Source of the DNA: Chryseobacterium paridis
Lineage (GTDB): Bacteria > Bacteroidota > Bacteroidia > Flavobacteriales > Weeksellaceae
DNA length: 64,000 nucleotides
Assembly (NCBI RefSeq): GCF_016595215.1
Contig: NZ_JAENHK010000001.1
Location: 620,001 to 684,000, forward strand
Reading direction: 5' to 3'
Shown here: positions 35,931-43,512 of the stretch, piece by piece
How positions within the stretch are numbered: position 1 is the stretch's first letter
How the letters are laid out: each line of letters starts with the position of its first letter
Position numbers and translations under genes: made by a program
The notes under the pieces: model-generated
What the model was told of the DNA's origin: nothing
The model's database searches: none
What the model saw: only the letters and a program-made list of their open reading frames with translations

Positions 35931-37118
35931 ATGAAAATAGTAGTAGGCCTCTCCGGAGGTGTAGACTCTAGTGTTACGGCATATTTGCTGCAACAGCAAG
36001 GTCACGAAGTGGTGGCATTGTTTATGAGAAACTGGAACGATGCTTCAGTAACGTTAGAAGATGAATGTCCTTGGATTGAGGATAGTAATGATGCCCTGAT
36101 GGTAGCCCAAAAATTAGGAATTCCTTTCCAGGTTATCGATATGAGTGAACTATATAAGGAACGTATTGTTGATTATATGTTTGCAGAGTATGAAAAAGGG
36201 AGAACTCCAAACCCTGATGTTTTATGTAACAGAGAAGTAAAATTCGATGTATTTATGAAAACGGCAATGTCACTGGGTGCTGATAAAGTAGCTACAGGAC
36301 ATTATGCAAGGGTAAACTCTACCTTCGATGAAAATGGAAAAGAAATTTTTCATCTTTTAGCAGGAAAAGACAACAATAAAGATCAGTCTTATTTTCTTTG
36401 CCAATTGAGTCAGGATCAGTTATCTAAAGCATTATTCCCAATCGGAGAACTTACAAAGCCTCAGGTAAGAGAAATTGCAAAAGAAATTGGCTTGGTTACT
36501 GCTGATAAAAAAGATTCTCAGGGATTATGTTTTATTGGAAAAGTAAGCCTTCCCCAATTTTTACAGCAACAATTAAAACCCAATGAAGGTGAAATTGTTG
36601 AAATTTTCAGTGACTCTCCTTTATTTACACAAGAAAAACCTGAATTTTCGTCAAAAGAAAATGAACTCGAATTCTTATCTCAAAAGATCCATTATAAAAA
36701 ATCCGATGGAAAAGTAATTGGAAAGCATCAAGGTGCTCAATTTTTCACGATCGGACAAAGCAAAGGCCTTGGAATAGGCGGCCACAAAGAAAGCTGTTTT
36801 ATCGTATCAAGAGATATGGAAAACAACATCATCTTCGTTGGAGAAGGCCACAGTTTCCCTGGATTACACAAAAAAGCACTAAAAGTAGATAATTCCGAAC
36901 TTCATTGGGTTCGTGAAGATCTAAAACTTGCTAATGGAGAATCTATGGAAGTAATGGCAAGATTCCGTTACAGACAGACTCTTCAGAAGGCTACTATCTA
37001 TCAATTTGAAAATGCTTTTTATATGGAGTTTGAGGAACTTCAATCTGCTATAGCAGAAGGACAGTTTGCTTCATGGTATATTGATGATGAGCTTTTGGGA
37101 AGCGGAGTTATTGCATAG
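35931..37118 (+). CDS. mnmA: tRNA-specific 2-thiouridylase
   Basis: The 395-residue protein has the P-loop [15 protein letters not shown], the catalytic cysteine pair in [10 protein letters not shown] and [10 protein letters not shown], and the GHYARV segment. It thiolates uridine 34 of tRNAs for Lys, Glu and Gln, using sulfur relayed from the persulfide system. The length is slightly above the E. coli protein. It is transcribed alone. Confidence 0.95.
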   Translation: MKIVVGLSGGVDSSVTAYLLQQQGHEVVALFMRNWNDASVTLEDECPWIEDSNDALMVAQKLGIPFQVIDMSELYKERIVDYMFAEYEKGRTPNPDVLCNREVKFDVFMKTAMSLGADKVATGHYARVNSTFDENGKEIFHLLAGKDNNKDQSYFLCQLSQDQLSKALFPIGELTKPQVREIAKEIGLVTADKKDSQGLCFIGKVSLPQFLQQQLKPNEGEIVEIFSDSPLFTQEKPEFSSKENELEFLSQKIHYKKSDGKVIGKHQGAQFFTIGQSKGLGIGGHKESCFIVSRDMENNIIFVGEGHSFPGLHKKALKVDNSELHWVREDLKLANGESMEVMARFRYRQTLQKATIYQFENAFYMEFEELQSAIAEGQFASWYIDDELLGSGVIA

Positions 37119-37191
37119 GAATAATTTTAAATTTTTTGTAACATATTTTAGGAGATGATACTTACTCTATAAATAACAAAAAATTACACCT

Positions 37192-37389
37192 ATGAAAACT
37201 TCTTTGAAAAATCAGTATGCTCAGCCCAACCAAATTTTAATCTTTTTAGTATCAATTGTTTTCGGATATAATCTTTATATGGCGATTGTTCATCCCGAAA
37301 GATCACATCTTGTACTTAGTATTGTTCTATTGGCAATTACATTATTTATGTGCCGGGAATATGGTTATAAGGAAACAAAAGATAAGTAA
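37192..37389 (+). CDS. small membrane protein
   Basis: The 65-residue protein has two hydrophobic stretches (QILIFLVSIVFGYNLYMAIV and LVLSIVLLAITLFM) and short charged ends. It should span the membrane twice. No homologous family is recognised. It has its own strong terminator, so it is probably a real separately transcribed gene. Confidence 0.6.
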   Translation: MKTSLKNQYAQPNQILIFLVSIVFGYNLYMAIVHPERSHLVLSIVLLAITLFMCREYGYKETKDK

Positions 37390-37392
37390 AAT

Positions 37393-37429
37393 AAAAACGA
37401 GTTTTGGAGAATCCCAAAACTCGTTTTTT
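37393..37429. terminator. strong bidirectional-looking terminator
   Basis: A 15-bp stem (AAAAACGAGTTTTGG with CCAAAACTCGTTTTT, 6-nt loop) is followed by T residues. It ends the small membrane protein gene and is near the stop of the LytTR gene on the other strand. Confidence 0.85.
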
Positions 37430-37529
37430 ATATGTAGTTAAATGTTTTACAGCTTCAATATCAACTCTATTTAAAGTTATACCCGACCTAAATAAACAGC
37501 CTTCTTTTCAACATTTTCCATTTTTTTAG

Positions 37530-38273
37530 CTATCCAACCAGCCACTCTTTAAAATCTTTGACACGATCCCTGCTTACTGTAATCTCCTCATTGGGTTGAA
37601 ATTCCAATTCGACCTTATAGTTTGGGGATGTATGAATGTTCTTTATATAATCAGAATTGATTATAAATTGCCTGTTCACCCTGAAGAATTTTTTCTCTTC
37701 TAAAGTCTCTTCCAATTCATCCAATGTAAAATCTGAAGGATATGTTCTATCTCTGGTTTGAAGATAAACAATTTTATTCTCACTGAAAAAGCAGCTTATT
37801 TCCTGGGTCTGAACTATTTTCAGGTTGTACCCTATTTTAACCAAAATCCTGGAAAGAGTAGATTTATCTTTTTTAATTAACTGCTTAATATCTTGCGAAC
37901 TAACCGAGTTATCTGAAGGAAGGAATGACTTGAATTTCTCTATGGCTCCTGCCAGATCTTCATCTAAAATAGGCTTTAATAAGTAGTCAATGCTATTTAA
38001 TTTAAATGCCTTTAATGTGTACTGATCAAAAGCAGTGGTATAAATGATAAACCCTTTCGAAGGTACTTTTTCAAAAATATCAAAAGACAATCCATCTCCC
38101 AAAACAATATCCGAAAATATAAGCTGGGGATGCTCATTTTCAGAAAACCAGGCAATCCCCTCTTCTACCGATTCAATCTTTGCAACGATCTCTATGTCCG
38201 GAAATATACTTAGCATTCTCTCTAATTTCCTTGAAGCAGGTTTCTCGTCTTCAATAATGACAGTTTTGATCAT
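37530..38273 (-). CDS. LytTR family response regulator
   Basis: The 247-residue protein has a receiver domain with IIEDE at the start, phosphoacceptor Asp55 in FSDIVLGDG, and YTTAFDQYTLKAFK. A LytTR DNA-binding domain follows from about residue 140, with FFRVNRQFIINSDYIKNI and FQPNEEITVSRDRVKDFKEW. It should be activated by a LysS/LytS-type kinase and bind paired direct repeats. The best candidate partner is the sensor kinase at the right end of this region, which is separated by a divergent gene. Confidence 0.92.
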   Translation of the reverse strand: MIKTVIIEDEKPASRKLERMLSIFPDIEIVAKIESVEEGIAWFSENEHPQLIFSDIVLGDGLSFDIFEKVPSKGFIIYTTAFDQYTLKAFKLNSIDYLLKPILDEDLAGAIEKFKSFLPSDNSVSSQDIKQLIKKDKSTLSRILVKIGYNLKIVQTQEISCFFSENKIVYLQTRDRTYPSDFTLDELEETLEEKKFFRVNRQFIINSDYIKNIHTSPNYKVELEFQPNEEITVSRDRVKDFKEWLVG

Positions 38274-38337
38274 AACGTACTGGTTTTAGTTTAAAAATTT
38301 TGAAAATTAAAAGTATATAAAAGAATTTAATTTCAAC

Positions 38338-38634
38338 TTATAAATTGGGTTTGCTTTTTCTCAGCTCTTTATCTAAAATTCTTTGCTCCCAACTGGCATC
38401 GAAAAGAAATAACTTCACTCCTTTTATAACCAGAATAATCCCCCAAATTAATAGAAGTATTGAGCCATGATAGAAAGAAAAATCAATTGTTCCATTTTCA
38501 AAATATTCATTGAAAAACAGGATCCCAGCTATTATACCGTACCAGGTAAGGCTTTTATAAAAGCTCTTTAATTTTCTTACTCTTTCGTATGCCTGATTAT
38601 AGTCCATTGTATTTGTATTAAAGTGTTTTTCCAT
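38338..38634 (-). CDS. 2TM domain protein
   Basis: The 98-residue protein has the 2TM layout: YNQAYERVRKLKSFYKSL, a first hydrophobic segment (WYGIIAGILFFNEYF), a second (GSILLLIWGIILVIKG) and an end with WEQRILDKELRK. It is more divergent than its neighbour and lacks the WWPMLGWG core. The 2TM family is often found fused to or beside sensor kinases. Its first codons overlap the end of the upstream 2TM gene by 17 nt. Confidence 0.8.
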   Translation of the reverse strand: MEKHFNTNTMDYNQAYERVRKLKSFYKSLTWYGIIAGILFFNEYFENGTIDFSFYHGSILLLIWGIILVIKGVKLFLFDASWEQRILDKELRKSKPNL

Positions 38635-38917
38635 GATTTCTCTTATCTGCGTCCATTAGTTCTTTTATTTTCTTTTCTTCCCAGTTCTTACCAATTCCGA
38701 AGACATTTATTCCATGAGCCACCAGGCCTATTCCCCATCCTAACATTGGCCAGTAAAACCATAAATGATAAGGGGATGTTAAAAGGTTTAAAACTAACAG
38801 AAAAGGGATTACTAAACAATAAGAAGTAAGATTTCCGTAAAACCCTTTAAGCTCTTTTACTCTCTTTGCTGCTTTTTCGTAAGCACGATTGTCTTTGTTG
38901 AATGATAATGTTTCCAT
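38618..38917 (-). CDS. 2TM domain protein
   Basis: The 99-residue protein matches the 2TM consensus closely: YEKAAKRVKELKGFYGNLTS, two membrane segments with YWPMLGWGIGLVAHGINVFG, and a final WEEKKIKELMDADKR. It resembles the C-terminal domain of the nearby sensor kinase. A CAAATGTA sequence (TACATTTG on the gene strand, 38954-38961) is a -7-like box 36 nt upstream of the start. Confidence 0.85.
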   Translation of the reverse strand: METLSFNKDNRAYEKAAKRVKELKGFYGNLTSYCLVIPFLLVLNLLTSPYHLWFYWPMLGWGIGLVAHGINVFGIGKNWEEKKIKELMDADKRNHGKTL

Positions 38918-39276
38918 ACTATTAAAGTTTTGATTTATTTATTTTTCTTGGATCAAATGTATGTCAGAAAACGTCCTCTAATCAACTATATCTTACCGAA
39001 CCGTAGAATAAGGGTTCTGAGTTGCAAAAAAAACCGACTCTAGACCAAGATCTATATATAATGTAATGTGTAAAAAAAAAACAAGTCTGAAATCTATATA
39101 ATTCTATTATAAATCAATATTATAAATTTTACATTATTATAATCACTTACGGCTTAATCACAGACAGATATAAGGCGAACAAATACAGTTATTAATTCTC
39201 TGTTTGTTTTAATATTAATAAAAATCAATTTTAGAATTCCTAAAAAATCATAACTATAATTTTAAAAATTAATAAC
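38918..39276. other. intergenic region, divergent promoters expected
   Basis: This very AT-rich gap lies between divergent 2TM and lipoprotein genes. Apart from one -7-like box at 38954-38961 on the minus strand, I see no gene or RNA. A TACCGAACCGTAG segment near 38990 is a possible half-site for a LytTR regulator, but I do not see a second convincing copy. Confidence 0.4.
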
Positions 39277-40059
39277 ATGAAAAAGCTAAAAACTAATCTA
39301 TTCTTCCTCTTCATTATCTCAATGTTCTTCTTTTCTTGTAGTAGAGATGACGTAAATCAAGCAGATCAAACTGAAAATAAAACAATTTCATCTTCAACTG
39401 CCAAATATGTTGTAAACAATGCAAACCCCTATAGTAATATTGGGACTCTACATAACGAATTCATGCTTCAAATGCATAATAACTCAACTATCAACTCTCA
39501 AAATGACATCTATAACGCGGGGGTAGCTTTTGCACAACAAAATGGCTATAATACAAACCTTTATAACGTCGGACAAATGAAAGCTGCCATTAATGATGCT
39601 ATGAATACTAGTTTCACAAAGGCAAAAATTGATCAGTTAGGTGCCCAATATGGTTTTTCCGGTGCATATAAAAACGAACTATATCAATTGGCCAATTTTT
39701 TTAATGCTACAAACTATACTGATACAGACCAAATATTAAATGATCTTGCTAATCTAGAAATCAGATACATAAACGCTCAATTACCTACAGCGGAAAAAAA
39801 CCAATTGCTTGTTGTAATTGCAATTGCAAGAGCCAGTATGTCCTATTGGATTGCTTATTATCCAACGGATACACAGAATAGTGGGGTAACTAAAGCATCA
39901 TGGTGGGGTAGAATATTTGGAGGAGCTGTTGCTGATGCCTTTGGAGCTTTAGCTGGTGGAGCGATCGGCTTTGCTGCTGGTGGAGTTGGTGCAGTAGTTG
40001 GTGCTATTATAGGAGGCGCTTGTGCTTCAGGAGGAATTCAATTTGCCATTGAGTATTAG
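39277..40059 (+). CDS. lipoprotein with glycine-zipper C-terminal segment
   Basis: The 260-residue protein has a lipobox (FFFSC, residue about 21). The middle is rich in Asn, Tyr and Gln with NEFMLQMHNNSTIN and YNAGVAFAQQNG. The last 45 residues read as a hydrophobic glycine zipper (AGGAIGFAAGGVGAVVGAII) followed by GGACASGG. Such zippers occur in class II bacteriocins and in membrane-active peptides, and also in structural lipoproteins. I cannot choose between these. It is surrounded by the divergent genes of the sensor kinase cluster and has its own terminator. Confidence 0.65.
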   Translation: MKKLKTNLFFLFIISMFFFSCSRDDVNQADQTENKTISSSTAKYVVNNANPYSNIGTLHNEFMLQMHNNSTINSQNDIYNAGVAFAQQNGYNTNLYNVGQMKAAINDAMNTSFTKAKIDQLGAQYGFSGAYKNELYQLANFFNATNYTDTDQILNDLANLEIRYINAQLPTAEKNQLLVVIAIARASMSYWIAYYPTDTQNSGVTKASWWGRIFGGAVADAFGALAGGAIGFAAGGVGAVVGAIIGGACASGGIQFAIEY

Positions 40060-40130
40060 AATTAACACCCTGTATACGTATTCATATTATAGAAAAAATT
40101 TAATCTTATAAAGCAAGTTCTCTTTTTAAT

Positions 40131-40161
40131 AAAAACTCCATACTAAAATATGGGGTTTTTT
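40131..40161 (+). terminator. terminator after the glycine-zipper lipoprotein
   Basis: AAAAACTCCATA pairs with TATGGGGTTTTT (12 bp with one T-G pair) and is followed by T residues about 70 nt after the stop codon. Confidence 0.75.
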
Positions 40162-40285
40162 AATATCTATAGATAGCATTTGTTATCAATAAGTTATATG
40201 TGATTACTGTAAAAATGATAAAATAATGATTAAAAAGGCCATCCCTGAACCTTAGCTCAAAATTCAATCATCAATTTATCTCTTC

Positions 40286-40849
40286 TTAATACACAAACGG
40301 AATCAGCCTTTTAGTCATTTTTCTATACTCAATATATTCATCTCCAAATTGTTCAACAAGAGCCTGTTCCTCTATCCTAATTCTATAACTAAATGCTATA
40401 AATGGAGGAATAAAAGCCACAACAAGAGAAAGCCAATTATTTAAATATAAGCCCAGCCCAAGGAAGGTTAATAATGCAAAAGTATATGAGGGATGTCTCA
40501 CGTAATGATAAAGCCCATCTTTCTTAATTTCATGATCCTCTCTTATTGTCACATCTACCGTAAAGTATTTACCCAAAGACCTTATAATAAGCCATCGGAA
40601 GACAATTCCAATAATAATGAGAGCCAATCCAATATACAAGATCCAGACTGAATCTGTAATCATAAAATTAGAAATATGGGATACGGTAACAGCCCCTACA
40701 ATTGAAAAGATAATAACTACCCAAAGAATACCAAGCGTGGAGCGATCCTTTTTCTGATCTTTATCCGCAGACTTCAGCTTTTGTTTGTAATAAATTTCGC
40801 TCAGGAACCATGCTCCCATTGAAATGTAGAATAATACTTGTAAGTTCAT
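40286..40849 (-). CDS. isoprenylcysteine methyltransferase-like membrane protein
   Basis: From the ATG at 40849 the protein has 187 residues with five hydrophobic segments. The late GLYHYVRHPSYTFALLTFLG and EEQALVEQFGDEYIEYRKMT stretches are the RHP and E-x-x-L...Y motifs of the isoprenylcysteine carboxyl methyltransferase/PEMT superfamily, with the AdoMet site. Bacterial members methylate unknown substrates in the membrane. An in-frame extension of 44 residues upstream would run into a repeat and is rejected. It lies between the repeats and the 2TM gene. Confidence 0.85.
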   Translation of the reverse strand: MNLQVLFYISMGAWFLSEIYYKQKLKSADKDQKKDRSTLGILWVVIIFSIVGAVTVSHISNFMITDSVWILYIGLALIIIGIVFRWLIIRSLGKYFTVDVTIREDHEIKKDGLYHYVRHPSYTFALLTFLGLGLYLNNWLSLVVAFIPPFIAFSYRIRIEEQALVEQFGDEYIEYRKMTKRLIPFVY

Positions 40850-40868
40850 AGTGTTGTTTTTTTGAGGG

Positions 40869-41002
40869 CAAAAAGGCGAAAGAGCAGAATTGCTAAATCG
40901 TAAAATTGTTAAACTGTAAAACTGTAAAATCGTAATAGAGACGGCCAATAAAAACTTTCGGGATAATAGGCGATTTTGCAAATCCGCGATTCCGCGATTT
41001 TA
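40869..41002. repeat. octamer-based inverted repeat element
   Basis: The plus-strand arm (40869-40932) is eight consecutive 8-bp units, mostly ending in G, for example CAGAATTG and TAAAATCG. The other arm (40971-41002) holds four units of the same type on the minus strand, including an exact TAAAATCG. A 38-nt spacer lies between. The element fills the gap between the methyltransferase-like gene and the next 2TM gene. Confidence 0.75.
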
Positions 41003-41012
41003 CACGTTACAT

Positions 41013-41312
41013 CTACTTATCTTTATCCATCAACTCCTTGATCTTCTTTTCTTCCCATTTCCTTGCAAAATCCATGCTTGGTAGAAAAACAAACAATGCA
41101 TGTGCAAGAAGACCTATTCCCCAGAATGTAGCAGTTAAGAAGTTTTTAAACTGGAAATAGCTTTCTCCTGGGTTTAAATTGGTGTAATTAAAGTAAGCAA
41201 TCAAAATATTTACAGCAACATAAGAGAATAGGTGGGCATAAAACCCTCTTAATCTCTCTACCTGCCGTTTGGCCTGTTGATATCGAATATCATTTTCGTC
41301 AAAAGTTTCCAT
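41013..41312 (-). CDS. 2TM domain protein
   Basis: The 99-residue protein has RYQQAKRQVERLRGFYAHLF, two hydrophobic segments (SYVAVNILIAYFNYTN; FWGIGLLAHALFVFL) and the ending WEEKKIKELMDKDK. It matches the 2TM family well. It overlaps the end of the sensor kinase gene by 14 nt, so the two are translated together. Confidence 0.85.
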   Translation of the reverse strand: METFDENDIRYQQAKRQVERLRGFYAHLFSYVAVNILIAYFNYTNLNPGESYFQFKNFLTATFWGIGLLAHALFVFLPSMDFARKWEEKKIKELMDKDK

Positions 41313-42630
41313 TGTCTTTGTTTTTTTGTTTATTCATGATTTCCTGAATCTTTCTTTCTTTCCAGGGCTCTCCAACCCCAAAAACCTGAAATGCATGAGA
41401 GGCGACGCCAACTCCCCATCCTAACATTGGCCACCAGAACCAATGATAATTGTTTTGGGTATAAAGATTAATAAAAATTAAAAAGGGAATAATAATACAG
41501 TAAGAAGTGAGGTTAGCATAAAATCCTTTGATCTCCTTAACTCTTTTCTGAGCCTTTTTATAAGCTTTATCATGATCTTCAGGTTTGATACTGACATCGT
41601 TTGGTTTATCTGATAAAACCGGAAGCTTTACTTTAAAATAATCTTCAGACTTTTCAATAAAAACATTTCTCTTTGTAAGTAGTGAATAGCGCTGCACAAT
41701 ATTAGCTAATCCGATTCCTGCGCTTTCTTTGATCTGCTCCCTTACTTGTAAATTATTTTCAATACATAAATCATCATTTTCTGAAAATATTCTAATCAGT
41801 AAAGGTTTTGAAGAGGTCGCAAAATTGTGTTTGATACAATTCTCCAGCAACAGCTGAAGAGAAAGAGGAACCACATATTTTCTGTAGTCTTCTTTTCGAA
41901 CATCAAAAACAAAATCTACACTGTCTTCGAATCTCGTTTTTAGCAATTCACAATAGGTTTTAGCAAATTCTATCTCATCTTCCACTGTAACAAGTTCTTT
42001 ATCCTTCTGTTCTAAAACATAGCGGTAAATCTTTGACATTGAGGAAGTAAACTTCTGTGCCTGCTTTGGGTTTTCATCAATCAAAGAGCTTAACACATTT
42101 AAAGAATTGAAAAGGAAGTGTGGATCCAGTTGGTTTTTAAGGGTTTCAAACTGGGCATTTGCTGATTTCGCTATTAGCTTCTGCTCAACAACCTCCTTTT
42201 TAGAGGTCTTTTTAAGCTCTTCCATAAATCCCCTGGCATGAAGAAAGGCGGAAATAAGGAGGGCGATATTCACCATAAACCAATTGGTAGCATTATATTT
42301 CCCTGAAAAAAACTCTTCTGAGGTCGCTGCTTTCTGAAAAATTACAAAATTGATATAATTGCAGACATACACTAAAATAATATTAGCGATAAGAATCGAA
42401 ACAACGCTTATAATCGCTCTTCTGGTGGTTGCCTGAGACCAGGGAATCTTTTTATTTAAATAGTCATTTATTACCCCATTTCCTATCCCCAGAACGAAAG
42501 AATACAGAGACGAAATAAGAAAAGAAAGCATAAAATTATCTATCGTTTTATCTTCAGTAAAAAATAAAAAGAAAAATAATGCGGTTCCTATGGCTACCCA
42601 AAGTAGTACGATAATGCTTTTACGTTTCAT
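41299..42630 (-). CDS. LytS-type sensor histidine kinase with C-terminal 2TM domain
   Basis: The 443-residue protein has four membrane helices in the first 135 residues. A coiled linker follows, then the His_kinase box NQLDPHFLFNSLN (His171), the N box LLLENCIKHN and a G box in SAGIGLANIVQRYSLL. The last 92 residues (from about 352) form a 2TM domain with GFYANLTSYCIIIPFLIF and FWWPMLGWGVGVASHAF. This fused form should place the extra pair of helices back in the membrane. It is the likely partner of the LytTR regulator further left. Confidence 0.92.
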   Translation of the reverse strand: MKRKSIIVLLWVAIGTALFFFLFFTEDKTIDNFMLSFLISSLYSFVLGIGNGVINDYLNKKIPWSQATTRRAIISVVSILIANIILVYVCNYINFVIFQKAATSEEFFSGKYNATNWFMVNIALLISAFLHARGFMEELKKTSKKEVVEQKLIAKSANAQFETLKNQLDPHFLFNSLNVLSSLIDENPKQAQKFTSSMSKIYRYVLEQKDKELVTVEDEIEFAKTYCELLKTRFEDSVDFVFDVRKEDYRKYVVPLSLQLLLENCIKHNFATSSKPLLIRIFSENDDLCIENNLQVREQIKESAGIGLANIVQRYSLLTKRNVFIEKSEDYFKVKLPVLSDKPNDVSIKPEDHDKAYKKAQKRVKEIKGFYANLTSYCIIIPFLIFINLYTQNNYHWFWWPMLGWGVGVASHAFQVFGVGEPWKERKIQEIMNKQKNKDNGNF

Positions 42631-42720
42631 GCTTCAGTTTCTTTATTCAAAATTAGTCTATATTAAATGTACCGAAAATTATTTTTCACTGAATCGTCAA
42701 TTTCATATACTGAATGGCAA

Positions 42721-42754
42721 AATAAAAGTCCTCCCGATTGGGAAGACTTTTATT
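42721..42754 (-). terminator. terminator between the TPR-like gene and the kinase
   Basis: A 15-position stem with one mismatch (AATAAAAGTC then TCCC, loop GATT) ends in a T-rich arm when read on the minus strand. It lies 17 nt past the stop codon of the upstream minus-strand gene. Confidence 0.7.
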
Positions 42755-42770
42755 GAATTGAAATTTTGTA

Positions 42771-43421
42771 TTATTTCGCCGGCTGGCTGATAAAATATTC
42801 TGCCTCTCCTTTCCCCCAATTTGGATCCATTGAAGATTTTGGTTTATATGCGTTGTATTGTTCCAATGTCTTTTTAAACATCTCGATTCCTTTTGTTTTA
42901 CTTCCTCCATATTGTTCTGGTGTAAAATATATATCTTCTGCTTTTATTAAAGCAATTCTAGGATTACTTGGATCTAGCTTTTCAGCAATCTGAAGTTCTT
43001 CTGCCGCCTTCATTCCATCTGTCATATATCTTTGTTGTGGGTTCACCATCATTCTCAAAGAATAAGCCATTTTTCTAAGCAAATGAATTTCCGAATTATC
43101 TGCTCCTGCAAGATTTTGAGCTGTTGCCAAATGTTTATCAGCCTGATTAGCTACCTCATCAAGATCTTGTGTTTTCCCTTCTCTCATCATCACACGTCCT
43201 TTCTGTATATAACAAAATGCTGCATAATAGCTTGGAAGCCATTTTCCACTTTCCTTACTTCCAATTCTCTGGAAATCATTTGAGAGAGTCTGGAAATCCT
43301 CTGTTGTTTTGCAGGTTTCTATTTTTGCGATCTTTTCAGACATAATTTTTTCGTAATCAGCCTGAGCAAAAGCGGTTAAGCTCATAAAAGCTAAAGCAAA
43401 ACTTAATAGATACTTTTTCAT
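42771..43421 (-). CDS. exported TPR-like protein
   Basis: From the ATG at 43421 the protein has 216 residues with signal peptide MKKYLLSFALAFMSLTAFAQ. The rest is helical with a tetratricopeptide-like arrangement: SEKIAKIETCKTTEDFQTLS, then EVANQADKHLATAQNLAGAD, and EQYGGSKTKGIEMFKKTLEQ at the end. It is probably periplasmic. A longer start adding 19 residues before the signal peptide is unlikely. It lies downstream of the TonB-dependent receptor on the same strand. Confidence 0.78.
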   Translation of the reverse strand: MKKYLLSFALAFMSLTAFAQADYEKIMSEKIAKIETCKTTEDFQTLSNDFQRIGSKESGKWLPSYYAAFCYIQKGRVMMREGKTQDLDEVANQADKHLATAQNLAGADNSEIHLLRKMAYSLRMMVNPQQRYMTDGMKAAEELQIAEKLDPSNPRIALIKAEDIYFTPEQYGGSKTKGIEMFKKTLEQYNAYKPKSSMDPNWGKGEAEYFISQPAK

Positions 43422-43512
43422 TTTTTTATTTTTTATGGTTGTTTTTTTATTGTATTGAAAGGTAGGTATTTCATTCACACAATGATATAATTAAAATACT
43501 TCTTATTTATTT

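Noticed and set aside
40850..40981. N-terminal extension of the methyltransferase-like protein
   Set aside because: The extra 44 residues come from the octamer repeat and do not look like protein sequence.
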